Shown here: one piece after another, positions 54,798 through 64,000 of the stretch | Layout: each line of letters begins with the position of its first letter | Numbering within the stretch: position 1 is the stretch's first letter | Origin: JAYQKL01 sp049890195 | GTDB taxonomy: Bacteria > Pseudomonadota > Alphaproteobacteria > RS24 | DNA length: 64,000 nucleotides | Assembly: GCA_049890195.1 (NCBI GenBank) | Contig: JBMHBY010000005.1 | Location: forward strand, 248,001 to 312,000 | Reading direction: 5' to 3' | Made by a program: the position numbers and the translations under genes | The notes under the pieces: generated by a model | Told to the model about the DNA's origin: nothing | Database searches by the model: none | What the model saw: only the letters and a program-made list of their open reading frames with translations

Positions 54798-55715
54798 ATG
54801 GATCACAAGAGTTTAGCCAAAGCAGTCTTCACCGGCACGGCGGCGTGTTTCATCTTTATGACGGTCATTTTGATGATTTTCACGCCACTGCCGTTTTTGA
54901 CACTCGGATTAGGCTCAGGATTAACGACCGCCCTGCTTGCCGGGGCGGTCTTTTTCGTGCTTATCGCCTTGTTGTCCGGCCTCGGTCCGGCCTTATCAGG
55001 CAGTTTGATTTTTATTGTCCCGGCGCTCTGGTTGGTGCATCTGGCGACCCAGACCTATGAAAACGAGGACGGGACGCGTGCGTTTTACCCCGCGGACAGG
55101 CTGTTTTACTGGATCCTTGGGATGTCCGCCGTTGCAACTTTCGGCTTTTTTGCCGCGCAAGCCGGCAGTCCCGGGGGGTTGCCCGGCGTTTTGAGCCGGA
55201 GCATCGCCGAAGACAAAGAACTGCTTGACCTCATCGCGACATTCACCAACGCCCCCATGAACGAAAACCACATTGCCATGATGGGCATGTCTTTTGTCAT
55301 CATCGCCCCCACCTTTTGGACCGTGACAATGACGGTCAGTCTGATCCTGGCTCAATTCCTCAACAAACAATTTGAGACAAATCTCAGGCCAACACCCGAA
55401 TACAGCCGGTTCACATTACCGTCCAGTTTTGAAATCATCGCCGCAGCCAGCTTGCTGCTCAGTTTTCTGGCATCAGGTTGGCCCAACACATTGATTTCCG
55501 CCCTGCTCGGCATCCTGCTGTTTGCTTTTTTCCTGTTGGGGCTTGCCACAATCCATGTCGTCACCCGCCGCAACCAACAGCGCCCCTTATTGCTGACGAT
55601 TGTGTATGTACTGATCTTCCTGTTTTCCTATGCCTATTTTCTGGTCAGCATTGTTGGTCTTCTGGAGTCACGGTTTGGGCTGCGACAGCGTTTCGGCGGT
55701 GCCAAAAACACTTAA
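54798..55715 (+). CDS. DUF2232 membrane protein
   Basis: Integral membrane protein of 305 residues with about eight predicted helices and no assigned function. The first helices (about residues 10-95) are very hydrophobic; charged loops are short. It sits between rpsR and rplI as in many alphaproteobacteria. A YybS-like relation is possible. The role remains unknown. Confidence 0.82.
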   Translation: MDHKSLAKAVFTGTAACFIFMTVILMIFTPLPFLTLGLGSGLTTALLAGAVFFVLIALLSGLGPALSGSLIFIVPALWLVHLATQTYENEDGTRAFYPADRLFYWILGMSAVATFGFFAAQAGSPGGLPGVLSRSIAEDKELLDLIATFTNAPMNENHIAMMGMSFVIIAPTFWTVTMTVSLILAQFLNKQFETNLRPTPEYSRFTLPSSFEIIAAASLLLSFLASGWPNTLISALLGILLFAFFLLGLATIHVVTRRNQQRPLLLTIVYVLIFLFSYAYFLVSIVGLLESRFGLRQRFGGAKNT

Positions 55716-55822
55716 GAAACTGAAAAATATATTAATTTCTGATTATGAGAATTTTTGCAGGTAACAATTGTTTTTATGGTGTGTTTGGTATAGAAACACG
55801 TCATCAATAAAGGAGATAAGTG

Positions 55823-56539
55823 ATGCAAGTGGTATTGCTTGAAAGAATAGCCAAACTTGGGCAAATGGGTGATGTGGTTACCGTCAAGGACGGATACGCA
55901 CGTAATTTCCTCTTGCCTCAAGGTAAAGCGCTGCGCGCCAACAAAGCCAATCTGGAGCAGTTTGAGACCCAGCGGGCCCAGTTGGAGGCCGACAGCCTGA
56001 AACTCAAAACCGAAGCTGAGGCCGTCAAAGCCAAGATGGACACCGAGTCAGTGGTCGTCATCCGCCAATCCAGTGAAACCGGCCAGCTTTACGGCTCTGT
56101 CAACACCCGGGATATTGCCGCAAGCTTCACCGAAGCCGGATTCACTGTGAACCGCAACCAAGTGCTGTTGGACGCACCGATTAAGGAATTGGGTGTTCAT
56201 GACATTCAAATCATCCTGCATCCGGAGGTGTCCGCTGATGTTCAGGTCAATGTGGCCCGGACCGAAGAGGAAGCCGAACGCCAGGCCCGCGGCGAAAATG
56301 TCACCATTTCCGCTGAAGAAGAGGAAACTCTTGATATTGAAGAGGTCTTTGAGGAAGGCGTTGAGGCTGAACTGGACGATGATGCCGGCGAAGAGGCTGT
56401 TGAAGCCGCCGCTGAAATGATGGACGCGGAAACTGCTGAATCGTCTGAGGCTTCTGAAACCGCTGAGGCCGAAAGCGACGACACGGCGGAAGAGGAAACC
56501 TCAGAAGAGGCCTCTGATGAAGCCTCTGAGGACGTTTAG
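55823..56539 (+). CDS. rplI: Ribosomal protein L9 with long acidic tail
   Basis: Large-subunit protein whose core (about residues 1-145) has the N-domain motif GDVVTVKDGYARNFLLP, a long helix and a C-domain with GSVNTRDIA. The ATG at 55823 has an AGGAG site seven bases upstream; a GTG one codon earlier is less likely. The protein is 238 residues, against 149 in E. coli. The last 93 residues contain 41 Asp or Glu and only three Arg. This tail has low complexity and its purpose is unknown. A terminator follows. Confidence 0.96.
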   Translation: MQVVLLERIAKLGQMGDVVTVKDGYARNFLLPQGKALRANKANLEQFETQRAQLEADSLKLKTEAEAVKAKMDTESVVVIRQSSETGQLYGSVNTRDIAASFTEAGFTVNRNQVLLDAPIKELGVHDIQIILHPEVSADVQVNVARTEEEAERQARGENVTISAEEEETLDIEEVFEEGVEAELDDDAGEEAVEAAAEMMDAETAESSEASETAEAESDDTAEEETSEEASDEASEDV

Positions 56540-56581
56540 GCAGCCGCTTTTAAAATTGGGAAAAAGTTTTCCCCACAATTC

Positions 56582-56620
56582 ACAAGCCTCCGGAATTTAT
56601 TTTCGGGGGCTTGTTTTGTT
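56582..56620 (+). terminator. Intrinsic terminator after rplI
   Basis: ACAAGCCTCCG (56582-56592) pairs with CGGGGGCTTGT (56604-56614) through one wobble pair, followed by a T-rich stretch. It ends the rpsF-rpsR-DUF2232-rplI unit before dnaB. Confidence 0.85.
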
Positions 56621-56648
56621 TTGGTTCATTTCTGTCTAGAAATGACTT

Positions 56649-58166
56649 ATGGACCCGCAAGTAACCCCACTCCCGACCCCGCAGGATGAAGACGCCTACC
56701 GTCCCCTGCCACATAATATCGAAGCCGAACAGGGATTGTTGGGGGCCTTGCTTGTCAATAATGATGTGATGGACAAGGTTGAGGACTTCCTTCTGCCGCG
56801 GCATTTCCATGACCCGGTGCATGGCCGGATTTTCGAGGCCGCCATCAAGTTCATCGGAAACGGCAATGCGGTTTCACCGGTTACGCTGAAAACCTATTTT
56901 GAACATGATGAGGGGCTGCAGCAGCTCGGCGGCACGGCCTATCTGTCGAAATTGGCCAGCAACGCCACAACCATCATCAATGCCCGCCAATACGGGCAGA
57001 CCATTTATGACCTGGCCGTGCGGCGAGAACTGATCAATCTCGGTGAAGAGATGGTCAACACGGCCTATGACGCCGAGATTGACGAATCGCCCGACCAACA
57101 GATTGAACAGGCCGAACAGGGGCTTTATGAAATCGCGGAAAAAGGCGCCCACCAGTCCGGTTTCATCAATTTCCAGGACTCGGTATCCGGAGCCGTCGAA
57201 ATGGCGGAGCGCGCTTATCAACGCGAAGGACACCTGTCCGGCCTGTCCTCCGGCTTTACCGGACTGGATAATGTGTTGGGCGGGTTGCAGGAAAGCGACC
57301 TGTTGATCCTGGCGGGCCGGCCGGCCATGGGCAAAACCTCATTGGCGACCAACATTGCCTTCAGCGTCGCCAAAAACCATGCCCGCGCCTGGAGTGAGGG
57401 CAATGTCGAGGAACTCCCCGACGGCTCAAGAAAAGCCAGAGACGGCGCCGTCGTCGCCTTCTTTTCGTTGGAAATGTCGGCCGAACAACTGGCCACACGG
57501 ATTATTGCCGAACAGACGGAAATCTCGTCCGGGAACATCCGCAAAGGGGACATTTCTGAAGATGAATATGGACGCCTGTATGACGCCGCCCGCGATCTGC
57601 AAAGCCTCCCCCTTTACATCGACCATACGGGTGCAATCCCGATTTCGACCCTCTCGGCCCGTGCCCGTCGCCTGAAAAGGCAACATGACCTCGGGCTGAT
57701 TGTCGTCGACTATCTGCAGCTTGTCAGGGCCTCAGCCTCCAGCAGCGGCGACAATCGTGTTCAGGAAATCAGCATGGTGACACAGGGGCTGAAAGCCCTG
57801 GCGAAAGAGCTGAATGTTCCGATCATCGCCCTGTCCCAACTTTCACGTCAGGTCGAAAGCCGTGACGACAAGCGGCCACAACTGTCAGATTTGCGTGAAT
57901 CCGGCTCCATTGAACAAGACGCCGACATTGTGATGTTCGTTTACCGCGAGGAATATTACGTGTTGAAAGAGGAACCGCAGGATGGTACGGAAGAGCACAT
58001 GATCTGGCAGGAAAAGATGGAAAAGGTGCACGGTATTGCCGAATTGATCATCGGCAAAAACCGTCATGGCCCGGTTGACAACATCAAACTGTCATTTGAC
58101 GCCAAAGTGACCCGCTTCCGTGATTTGGCCGAAAGCAGCTACCTTCCAGAAAGAATAGATGTCTGA
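56649..58166 (+). CDS. dnaB: Replicative DNA helicase DnaB
   Basis: Hexameric 5'-3' helicase of the replication fork, 505 residues. It has an N-terminal helical domain (about residues 20-125), a linker and a RecA-like domain with Walker A GRPAMGKTSLA. Other motifs are FSLEMSAEQLATR, VVDYLQLV (Walker B) and the SQLSRQVESR and DLRESGSIEQDAD motifs. No intein is present. Its end overlaps alr by eight bases. Confidence 0.97.
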   Translation: MDPQVTPLPTPQDEDAYRPLPHNIEAEQGLLGALLVNNDVMDKVEDFLLPRHFHDPVHGRIFEAAIKFIGNGNAVSPVTLKTYFEHDEGLQQLGGTAYLSKLASNATTIINARQYGQTIYDLAVRRELINLGEEMVNTAYDAEIDESPDQQIEQAEQGLYEIAEKGAHQSGFINFQDSVSGAVEMAERAYQREGHLSGLSSGFTGLDNVLGGLQESDLLILAGRPAMGKTSLATNIAFSVAKNHARAWSEGNVEELPDGSRKARDGAVVAFFSLEMSAEQLATRIIAEQTEISSGNIRKGDISEDEYGRLYDAARDLQSLPLYIDHTGAIPISTLSARARRLKRQHDLGLIVVDYLQLVRASASSSGDNRVQEISMVTQGLKALAKELNVPIIALSQLSRQVESRDDKRPQLSDLRESGSIEQDADIVMFVYREEYYVLKEEPQDGTEEHMIWQEKMEKVHGIAELIIGKNRHGPVDNIKLSFDAKVTRFRDLAESSYLPERIDV

Positions 58167-59268
58167 GCCTGACGCCAGTGCGGTTCCGCATGATCACGCC
58201 CATCTGCGTGTCGATTTATCCGCCCTTGCCGCAAATTATCTGCACTACACAAGGCTTTCCAAAACTGCCGAAACCGCAGCCGTGGTGAAGGCGGACGCCT
58301 ACGGCATGGGCCTGTCTGAAGCCGCACCGGCACTATATGAAGCGGGATGCCGGACCTTTTTCGTGGCACAGGCCAAGGAAGGCGCAGCATTGCGGGACAT
58401 TCTGTCTGCAGTAGACCAAGCGGCCGTGATTTATGTCATGAATGGCTATCTGGACGGCACATCCGGATTTTTTCAAAACCACACACTGCGTCCCTGTTTG
58501 GGAAGTCTTGAGGAAATTGATGCCTGGACATCAGCCGGCGGCGGGCCGGCCGGCCTGCATGTGGACACAGGATTCAACCGGCTGGGATTACCGTTGGCGG
58601 ACCTTTCCACCTTGCCGGAGAGTTTCAGGCCATCCCTGCTGATGAGCCATTTGGCCTGCGCGGACGAACCTGAGCATCCGATGAATGCGCGTCAACTGGC
58701 GGCTTTCGCGGCGACAAGACAACATTTCCCCGACGTCACGGCGAGTCTGGCCAATTCCGCCGGGGCCTTGATCGGGGCGGATTATCACCATGACATGATA
58801 CGCGTCGGCATTGGCCTTTACGGTGGCTCACCGACCAAAGACGGAACCACTGCCGGGCGTGCCGTCACCACCCTGCGCGCGCCTGTGCTGCAGGTCAGAA
58901 CCGTCAAACCGGGTGAAAGCATTGGCTATGGGGCAACCTTCATACCGGCAGCGGAGATGCGGATTGCCGTGCTCGGGATTGGGTATGCGGATGGTTTTCC
59001 ACGCCTTTTGGGGCGCGGCGACCAGGACACGGATTTCGCCCATGTCGCCTTTGGCAACCAGATCTGCCCGCTCGTCGGCCGTGTTTCAATGGATTTGCTG
59101 GCCGTGGACATTTCCGGTCTGGACGCAGATATTCAACGTGGCGACATGGCTGAGATATTCGGCACCGTCATTCCCCTTGATGCCGTTGCACAACAGGCCG
59201 GCACAATCTCCTATGAAATCCTGACTCAGCTTGGAAGCCGTTACAAACGGGTTTATCATGCGGCGTGA
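58159..59268 (+). CDS. alr: Alanine racemase
   Basis: PLP enzyme making D-alanine for peptidoglycan. The 369-residue protein has the PLP lysine in VVKADAYGMG, a GFNRLG motif, and the catalytic tyrosine in SIGYGATF near residue 256. It overlaps the dnaB end by eight bases; alr after dnaB is a common order. Confidence 0.95.
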   Translation: MSEPDASAVPHDHAHLRVDLSALAANYLHYTRLSKTAETAAVVKADAYGMGLSEAAPALYEAGCRTFFVAQAKEGAALRDILSAVDQAAVIYVMNGYLDGTSGFFQNHTLRPCLGSLEEIDAWTSAGGGPAGLHVDTGFNRLGLPLADLSTLPESFRPSLLMSHLACADEPEHPMNARQLAAFAATRQHFPDVTASLANSAGALIGADYHHDMIRVGIGLYGGSPTKDGTTAGRAVTTLRAPVLQVRTVKPGESIGYGATFIPAAEMRIAVLGIGYADGFPRLLGRGDQDTDFAHVAFGNQICPLVGRVSMDLLAVDISGLDADIQRGDMAEIFGTVIPLDAVAQQAGTISYEILTQLGSRYKRVYHAA

Positions 59269-59289
59269 ATCATATTCCAGGACTGTCGC

Positions 59290-60063
59290 ATGAATCTTGT
59301 CGCAAAAATCGGTAGCTTAACCATTGGCTTCGTCACCAGCGTCGGCACCTTGTCCCTGTTTATCGGCAAGGCCATCCGCGCCATTGTTCAGCCGCCGCAT
59401 TATTTCCGCCTGATCGGTCAACAAATGCTCCGTATCGGCTATTTTTCCCTTCCGGTGGTCGCCCTGACCTCGTTTTTCACCGGCGGCGTGTTGGCTTTGC
59501 AGATTTATTATGGCGGCAATGAGTTCAATTCCGAAAGCATTGTCGCCAGCATTGTCGCTTTGGGGATTACACGGGAGCTTGGCCCTGTGCTCGGGGGGTT
59601 AATGGTTGCCGGGCGTGTCAGTTCCGCCATTGCCGCTGAAATCGGCACCATGCGTGTCACGGAACAGATTGATGCGCTGACCACACTGTCCACCGACCCC
59701 TACAAATATCTGGTCGCCCCCCGGATTGTCGCCGCCCTGATCACCCTGCCGCTGCTGGTCATGATTGCGGACATTATCGGCATTATGGGCGGCTTTGTGG
59801 TCAGCACGCAATTGTTGGATTTCAATGCCGCCATTTATGTCCAACGCACCCTTGACTTCATTGAACTGGATGACATCACCTCCGGCCTGATCAAGGCTTC
59901 CGTATTCGGGTTCATCATCGCTGTCATGGGCTGCTTCAACGGCTATTTCTCAGCCGGCGGAGCACAGGGCGTAGGCCGTGCAACCACCAATGCAGTTGTC
60001 AGTTCGTCCATTCTCATCCTTTCGGCGAATTACATCATGACCTCCCTGCTTTTCTCGAATTGA
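59290..60063 (+). CDS. mlaE: Phospholipid ABC transporter permease MlaE
   Basis: Permease of the Mla retrograde or anterograde lipid system, 257 residues with about five to six helices. The family motif near residue 96 reads ITRELGPVLGGLMVAGRV, and the next segment has AAEIGTMRVTEQIDAL. mlaF follows after seven bases. The matching MlaD gene is about 33 kb upstream rather than next to it. Confidence 0.94.
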   Translation: MNLVAKIGSLTIGFVTSVGTLSLFIGKAIRAIVQPPHYFRLIGQQMLRIGYFSLPVVALTSFFTGGVLALQIYYGGNEFNSESIVASIVALGITRELGPVLGGLMVAGRVSSAIAAEIGTMRVTEQIDALTTLSTDPYKYLVAPRIVAALITLPLLVMIADIIGIMGGFVVSTQLLDFNAAIYVQRTLDFIELDDITSGLIKASVFGFIIAVMGCFNGYFSAGGAQGVGRATTNAVVSSSILILSANYIMTSLLFSN

Positions 60064-60070
60064 GGTCAGC

Positions 60071-60844
60071 ATGACATCACACAAAGCCGTCGAACTGACA
60101 GATGTCCATAAGGGGTTCGGGCCAAAACAGGTGCTGAAAGGCGTGGACTTGACCATTGAACAGGGGGAGTCCGTCGTGGTGATCGGCGGCTCGGGCAGCG
60201 GCAAATCAGTCATGATGAAAACCATTCTCGGACTGATGCGTCCGGATGCCGGCTCAATAAAGGTCAACGGCACAGAAACCACCGGACTGAATGAGGCCCA
60301 ACAGCATGCGCTGAACCAGCAGTTTGGTATGCTGTTCCAGAACGGCGCCCTTTTTGACAGTCTCAAGATCTGGGAGAATGTTGCCTTCTCCGCCCGCCAG
60401 AACCGGAACTGCACAGAGGCTGAGGGACGCGACATTGCCCTGTCCGCACTGATGCGTGTCGGTTTGGGTGCAGAACTGATGGACCGCTCCCCGGCCGAGT
60501 TGTCCGGCGGCATGCACAAACGGGTCGGCTTGGCCCGTGCAATTGCGGACCATCCTGATATCATCTTTTTTGATGAGCCGACGACCGGATTGGATCCGAT
60601 CATGACCGACGTCATCAACCAGCTTATCCGCGAATGCGTGCAGGATCTCGGCGCCGCCACCTTGACCATCACACATGACATGTCCAGTGTGCGGGCCATC
60701 GCCGATAAGGTTGCCTTTCTGTATCAGGGCAAAATCATCTGGCAGGGCAGTCAGGCCGAGATGCTGGACAGCGAAGACCCTTACCTCAGCCAGTTCATGC
60801 AGGGGCTGGCGGAAGGGCCTATTTTTGTGGAAGGCAGCGACTGA
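60071..60844 (+). CDS. mlaF: Phospholipid ABC transporter ATPase MlaF
   Basis: ATPase partner of MlaE, 257 residues. Walker A is GGSGSGKS, the signature LSGGMHKRV, and Walker B IIFFDEPTTGLDP, with the switch histidine in ITHDM. The GLMRPDAGSI and MLFQNGALFDSL stretches are typical of MlaF. It overlaps radA by one base (TGATG). Confidence 0.95.
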   Translation: MTSHKAVELTDVHKGFGPKQVLKGVDLTIEQGESVVVIGGSGSGKSVMMKTILGLMRPDAGSIKVNGTETTGLNEAQQHALNQQFGMLFQNGALFDSLKIWENVAFSARQNRNCTEAEGRDIALSALMRVGLGAELMDRSPAELSGGMHKRVGLARAIADHPDIIFFDEPTTGLDPIMTDVINQLIRECVQDLGAATLTITHDMSSVRAIADKVAFLYQGKIIWQGSQAEMLDSEDPYLSQFMQGLAEGPIFVEGSD

Positions 60845-62235
60845 TGGCGAAATCCGGAACGCAATATGTCTGTCAGTCCTGCGGTGCCGTCAGCAACAAA
60901 TGGAGCGGCAAATGCGAAAGTTGCAATGAATGGAACACGCTTGTCGAGGAGAAATCAGCAAGTGGCCCGCCGCTTGGCCGCAGCGCCAAACCCGGCAAGG
61001 GCAAGGCCCAGATCATTGAACTGACCAGCCTCGCCGGTGAGGCGGAGGCCCCGCCGCGCAACCAGACCGGCATCAAGGAATTTGACCGGGTGATCGGCGG
61101 CGGCTTCGTGCCCGGCTCGGCCATTCTGCTCGGCGGTGATCCCGGCATCGGGAAATCGACCATATTGCTGCAAGCCGCAGCGGCTTTGGCAGAACACGGC
61201 AAACAGGTTGTCTATATCTCCGGCGAGGAGGCCATCGCACAGCTGCGAATGCGCGCCAGCCGCCTCGGCTTGTCGGAGGCACCGGTCAAACTTGGGGCGG
61301 AGACCAATGTTGCGGATATTCTTGCAACGCTGAAAAAGGGGGAGACGGCCGACCTTGTCATCATCGATTCGATCCAGACAGTCTGGTCGCCCAGCATCGA
61401 AAGCGCACCCGGCACCGTCTCCCAGGTCCGGGCCGCCGCCCAGGAGTTGATCCATCATACCAAATCAGCCGACACCGCGCTGGTGCTGGTCGGACATGTC
61501 ACCAAAGAGGGCCAAATCGCCGGCCCGCGTGTTTTGGAGCATATGGTTGACACAGTTGTCTATTTTGAGGGCGACCGGGGCCACAGCTTCCGGATTCTGA
61601 GGTCTGTCAAAAACCGTTTCGGCCCGACCGATGAAATCGGCGTATTCGAGATGCGTGGTGCGGGGCTCGCAGAAGTCGCCAACCCGTCCGCCCTTTTTCT
61701 GGAGGCGCGTGAAAAAAACGTCCCCGGCGCGGTTGTTTTTGCAGGCATTGAGGGCACACGCCCCCTGCTTGTTGAAATTCAGGCTTTGGCTGCGCCCTCC
61801 TCACTGGCCACACCCCGGCGTGCTGTTGTCGGTTGGGACAGCAACCGGCTGTCCATGGTTCTGGCGGTGCTGGAGGCGCGCTGCGGCATGAGCTTTGCCG
61901 GCAAGGATGTCTTCCTGAATGTTGCCGGCGGCCTCAGAATACATGAACCGGCGGCGGATCTGGCTGTCGCCGCAGCCCTGATGTCGTCCCTGACCAATGC
62001 CGCCCTGCCCAATGATACGGTGGTTTTCGGTGAAATCAGCCTGTCCGGGGCGGTGCGACCCGTTGCCCAAACGACGGCACGTCTCAAAGAGGCGTCCAAG
62101 CTTGGGTTTTCAACCGCTCTGTCGGCTTTGCCGGCCAATCAGGAGACACCCCCGCTGGACGTCCAACATATTGAGAGTCTGGGCGACATGATGCAGACCC
62201 TTGGTGTCCTGCCGGACAGGGGGGACCGTGGCTGA
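60844..62235 (+). CDS. radA: DNA repair protein RadA
   Basis: Recombination helicase-like protein of 463 residues. It has a four-cysteine zinc motif (CQSCG...CESC, residues 10-29), the RecA-like Walker A GGDPGIGKST, the RadA-specific KNRFG motif, and a C-terminal Lon-like domain (about 290-450). It overlaps mlaF by one base and cvpA by eight. Confidence 0.96.
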   Translation: MAKSGTQYVCQSCGAVSNKWSGKCESCNEWNTLVEEKSASGPPLGRSAKPGKGKAQIIELTSLAGEAEAPPRNQTGIKEFDRVIGGGFVPGSAILLGGDPGIGKSTILLQAAAALAEHGKQVVYISGEEAIAQLRMRASRLGLSEAPVKLGAETNVADILATLKKGETADLVIIDSIQTVWSPSIESAPGTVSQVRAAAQELIHHTKSADTALVLVGHVTKEGQIAGPRVLEHMVDTVVYFEGDRGHSFRILRSVKNRFGPTDEIGVFEMRGAGLAEVANPSALFLEAREKNVPGAVVFAGIEGTRPLLVEIQALAAPSSLATPRRAVVGWDSNRLSMVLAVLEARCGMSFAGKDVFLNVAGGLRIHEPAADLAVAAALMSSLTNAALPNDTVVFGEISLSGAVRPVAQTTARLKEASKLGFSTALSALPANQETPPLDVQHIESLGDMMQTLGVLPDRGDRG

Positions 62236-62797
62236 CTTTTTCAACGCCCTTGATATCGTTATTGTGGTGGTCGTCAGCGTGTCCACAGCCATCGCCGTTT
62301 TGCGGGGATTCACAAAAGAGGTACTTTCCATCACCGGCTGGGTGCTCGCCCTGCTCGGGACGCTCTACAGTTTCCCGCTGACCAAACCTCTGGCCCGCGA
62401 CTTCATTTCCCCGGACTGGCTGGCGGACGGCATTGTGCTTATGCTGACCTTCATCCTGATCCTTATCGGTTTCAATCTGGTGGCGCATGTCTTTTCCAAA
62501 CAAATCAAAAAAAGTAATTTCGGTGGTCTCGACAGGATATTGGGGGCCGCCTTTGGGGTCTTACGCGGCCTGCTTGTGCTGGTTTTCGCCTATTATGTTG
62601 TTTTGTTGCTGTTGCCTTATGAGGAGCACCCCGGCTGGCTGAAAGACGGCAAATTAATGCCCTTTGTTCAAGCCAGCACAACCGGGATTATGCGCCTCAT
62701 CCCGATTGAAAACCTGTCAGACCGGATACCGACCATTGATGAAATGTTGTCCGAGCCGGGCTATGAAGATTTATTGAATGGAACGCTGACAAAATGA
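62228..62797 (+). CDS. cvpA: CvpA family membrane protein
   Basis: Inner-membrane protein of 189 residues with about four helices, needed for colicin V production in E. coli and linked to envelope homeostasis. It has the family start DIVIVVVV and the region near GGLDRILGAAFGVLRG. It starts at a GTG (62228) with a GGGGGG-type ribosome site, inside the end of radA. It precedes purF, the same neighbour as in E. coli. Confidence 0.9.
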   Translation: MADFFNALDIVIVVVVSVSTAIAVLRGFTKEVLSITGWVLALLGTLYSFPLTKPLARDFISPDWLADGIVLMLTFILILIGFNLVAHVFSKQIKKSNFGGLDRILGAAFGVLRGLLVLVFAYYVVLLLLPYEEHPGWLKDGKLMPFVQASTTGIMRLIPIENLSDRIPTIDEMLSEPGYEDLLNGTLTK

Positions 62798-62874
62798 ACG
62801 GTTCAGGTTATAAGCAAACTGTATTGACAAGAGGGCGACACAGCGCCCTTGAAAGCAAAACAGGCAGGTGAGAG

Positions 62875-64000
62875 TTGACCCATCTGACACATGAGGATTT
62901 TGACGGCGATACGCTGCGTGAGGAGTGCGGCGTCTTCGGCATCTACAATCATCCCGATGCCGCCGCCTTGACCGCCTTGGGGCTTCATGCCCTTCAACAC
63001 CGTGGACAGGAAGCCGCCGGTATTGTCAGCTTTGACGGCACCCGGTTCAATTCCGAGCGCCGCATGGGTCTGGTCAGCGAACATTTCACCAAAGCCAATG
63101 TGATTGACCGTCTTGAAGGGAACTCCGCCATCGGTCATGTGCGTTACTCCACCACCGGAGAGACCATTTTGCGCAATGTACAGCCGCTTTTTGCTGATCT
63201 GGCGGTCGGGGGCTTTGCCTGTGCACATAACGGCAATTTAACCAATGCGCTGACACTCAGAAACGAATTGGTCAAACGCGGCGCGATTTTCCAGTCAACA
63301 TCAGATACAGAGACCATTTTGCAGCTTGTGGCCCGGTCGCAGCGCCGTAAGACCGTTGACCGGTTGATTGACACGCTCTTTCAGATCCAGGGCGCCTACA
63401 GTCTGGTCGTGCTGACCAACAAAAAACTGATCGGGGCGCGTGACCCGCTCGGCATCCGCCCGCTGGTTCTTGGTGATCTGGACGGCTCACCCGTTCTGGC
63501 GTCCGAAACCTGCGCCCTCGACATCATCGGCGCCTCTTTTGTCCGCGAAGTGGAAAATGGCGAGATTGTCGTGATTGATGAAAACGGCATTGAAAGCGTC
63601 AAACCCTTCCCGCAAACGGCTCCACGCCCCTGCATTTTCGAATATATTTATTTTTCCCGCCCGGACTCAATACTTGATGGCCGCAGCATTTATGACTGCC
63701 GCAAGAATTTCGGCCGTGTACTTGCCGAGGAGAGCGGTGTTGACGCTGATGTCGTCATCCCGGTGCCGGACAGCGGTGTACCGGCTGCCATTGGATATGC
63801 CGAAAAATCCGGGATCCCCTTTGAACTGGGCATCATCCGGAACCATTATGTTGGACGGACATTCATTGAACCCACACAGGCCGTGCGCCAGCTCGGTGTC
63901 AAACGCAAGCACAACCCCAACAAGGCGCATGTAGAGGGCAAGCGGGTCATATTGATTGATGACTCCATCGTCCGTGGGACAACCTCCGTTAAGATTGTCG
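62875..64000 (+). CDS. purF: Amidophosphoribosyltransferase, 3' end outside window
   Basis: First committed step of purine synthesis. The start is a TTG at 62875 with an AGGTGAG site; an in-frame TGA two codons earlier rules out a longer reading. A propeptide of 17 residues precedes the catalytic Cys18 (CGVFG), which becomes N-terminal after self-cleavage. The glutaminase domain and the start of the PRPP site (ILIDDSIVRGTTS) are visible in the 375 residues before the window ends. The leader suggests the B. subtilis-type enzyme, often with an Fe-S cluster. It follows cvpA. Confidence 0.95.
   Translation, partial: MTHLTHEDFDGDTLREECGVFGIYNHPDAAALTALGLHALQHRGQEAAGIVSFDGTRFNSERRMGLVSEHFTKANVIDRLEGNSAIGHVRYSTTGETILRNVQPLFADLAVGGFACAHNGNLTNALTLRNELVKRGAIFQSTSDTETILQLVARSQRRKTVDRLIDTLFQIQGAYSLVVLTNKKLIGARDPLGIRPLVLGDLDGSPVLASETCALDIIGASFVREVENGEIVVIDENGIESVKPFPQTAPRPCIFEYIYFSRPDSILDGRSIYDCRKNFGRVLAEESGVDADVVIPVPDSGVPAAIGYAEKSGIPFELGIIRNHYVGRTFIEPTQAVRQLGVKRKHNPNKAHVEGKRVILIDDSIVRGTTSVKIV

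Overview
This window is a dense block of chromosomal housekeeping genes from an alphaproteobacterium; I cannot fix the order. The lineage call rests on an NDUFA12-type complex I accessory subunit (found in alphaproteobacteria and mitochondria), a DnaA-like Hda gene next to ppk1, a DUF2155 gene beside aat, a DUF2232 gene between rpsR and rplI, and the run alr-mlaE-mlaF-radA-cvpA-purF. About 60 protein genes are supported. I saw no tRNA, rRNA, CRISPR array, insertion sequence, phage gene or toxin-antitoxin pair. Genes are packed tightly, with many 1-8 bp overlaps and several convergent pairs whose 3' ends touch or overlap.

Layout. 1-2.2 kb: 5' part of a cysteine desulfurase gene and iscR (Fe-S cluster biogenesis), divergent from a serine hydrolase. 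2.2-9.5 kb: anmK, tyrS, a large AsmA-like protein, a Bcp peroxiredoxin and a ferritin-like DUF455 protein. 9.5-16.4 kb: cell-wall genes (M23 peptidase, bactofilin, PBP1A, AmiC-type amidase) around prfB, which carries a classic programmed +1 frameshift. 16.4-21.4 kb: rne with a long 5' leader, a BepA-like M48 protease and a DsbA-like protein. 21.4-25.5 kb: thiSG on the minus strand, then aroQ, accB, accC and aat. 25.4-28.6 kb: a minus-strand group aspS, NDUFA12, mlaD, DUF2155. 28.7-36.5 kb: rnd, then a minus-strand run DUF2066, perM-like, hda, ppk1, ppx. 36.6-40.8 kb: purMN, a bidirectional terminator, then ndk, holC and pepA. 41-47.5 kb: lptF, lptG, lptD, surA, rsmA. 47.5-53.9 kb: nhaA and the fatty-acid group fabD, fabG, acpP, fabF with mltG and gmk. 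54.1-56.5 kb: rpsF, rpsR, DUF2232, rplI. 56.6-64 kb: dnaB, alr, mlaE, mlaF, radA, cvpA and the 5' part of purF.

The dominant theme is building and maintaining the envelope: LPS export (lptDFG), outer-membrane protein folding (surA, BepA-like), phospholipid transport (mlaD, mlaEF, AsmA-like), peptidoglycan synthesis and turnover (PBP1A, amidase, MltG, M23, AnmK, Alr), and fatty-acid supply (fab genes, accBC). Translation, replication (dnaB, hda, holC) and purine synthesis (purM, purN, purF) fill the rest.

I found no convincing new multi-gene system. The points most worth checking are regulatory or structural: an IscR-type operator over the iscR promoter, the prfB recoding site, a long imperfect inverted repeat in front of pepA, hairpins upstream of rne and rpsF, and a roughly 93-residue acidic tail on ribosomal protein L9. 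All family names come from reading motifs; no database search was run.
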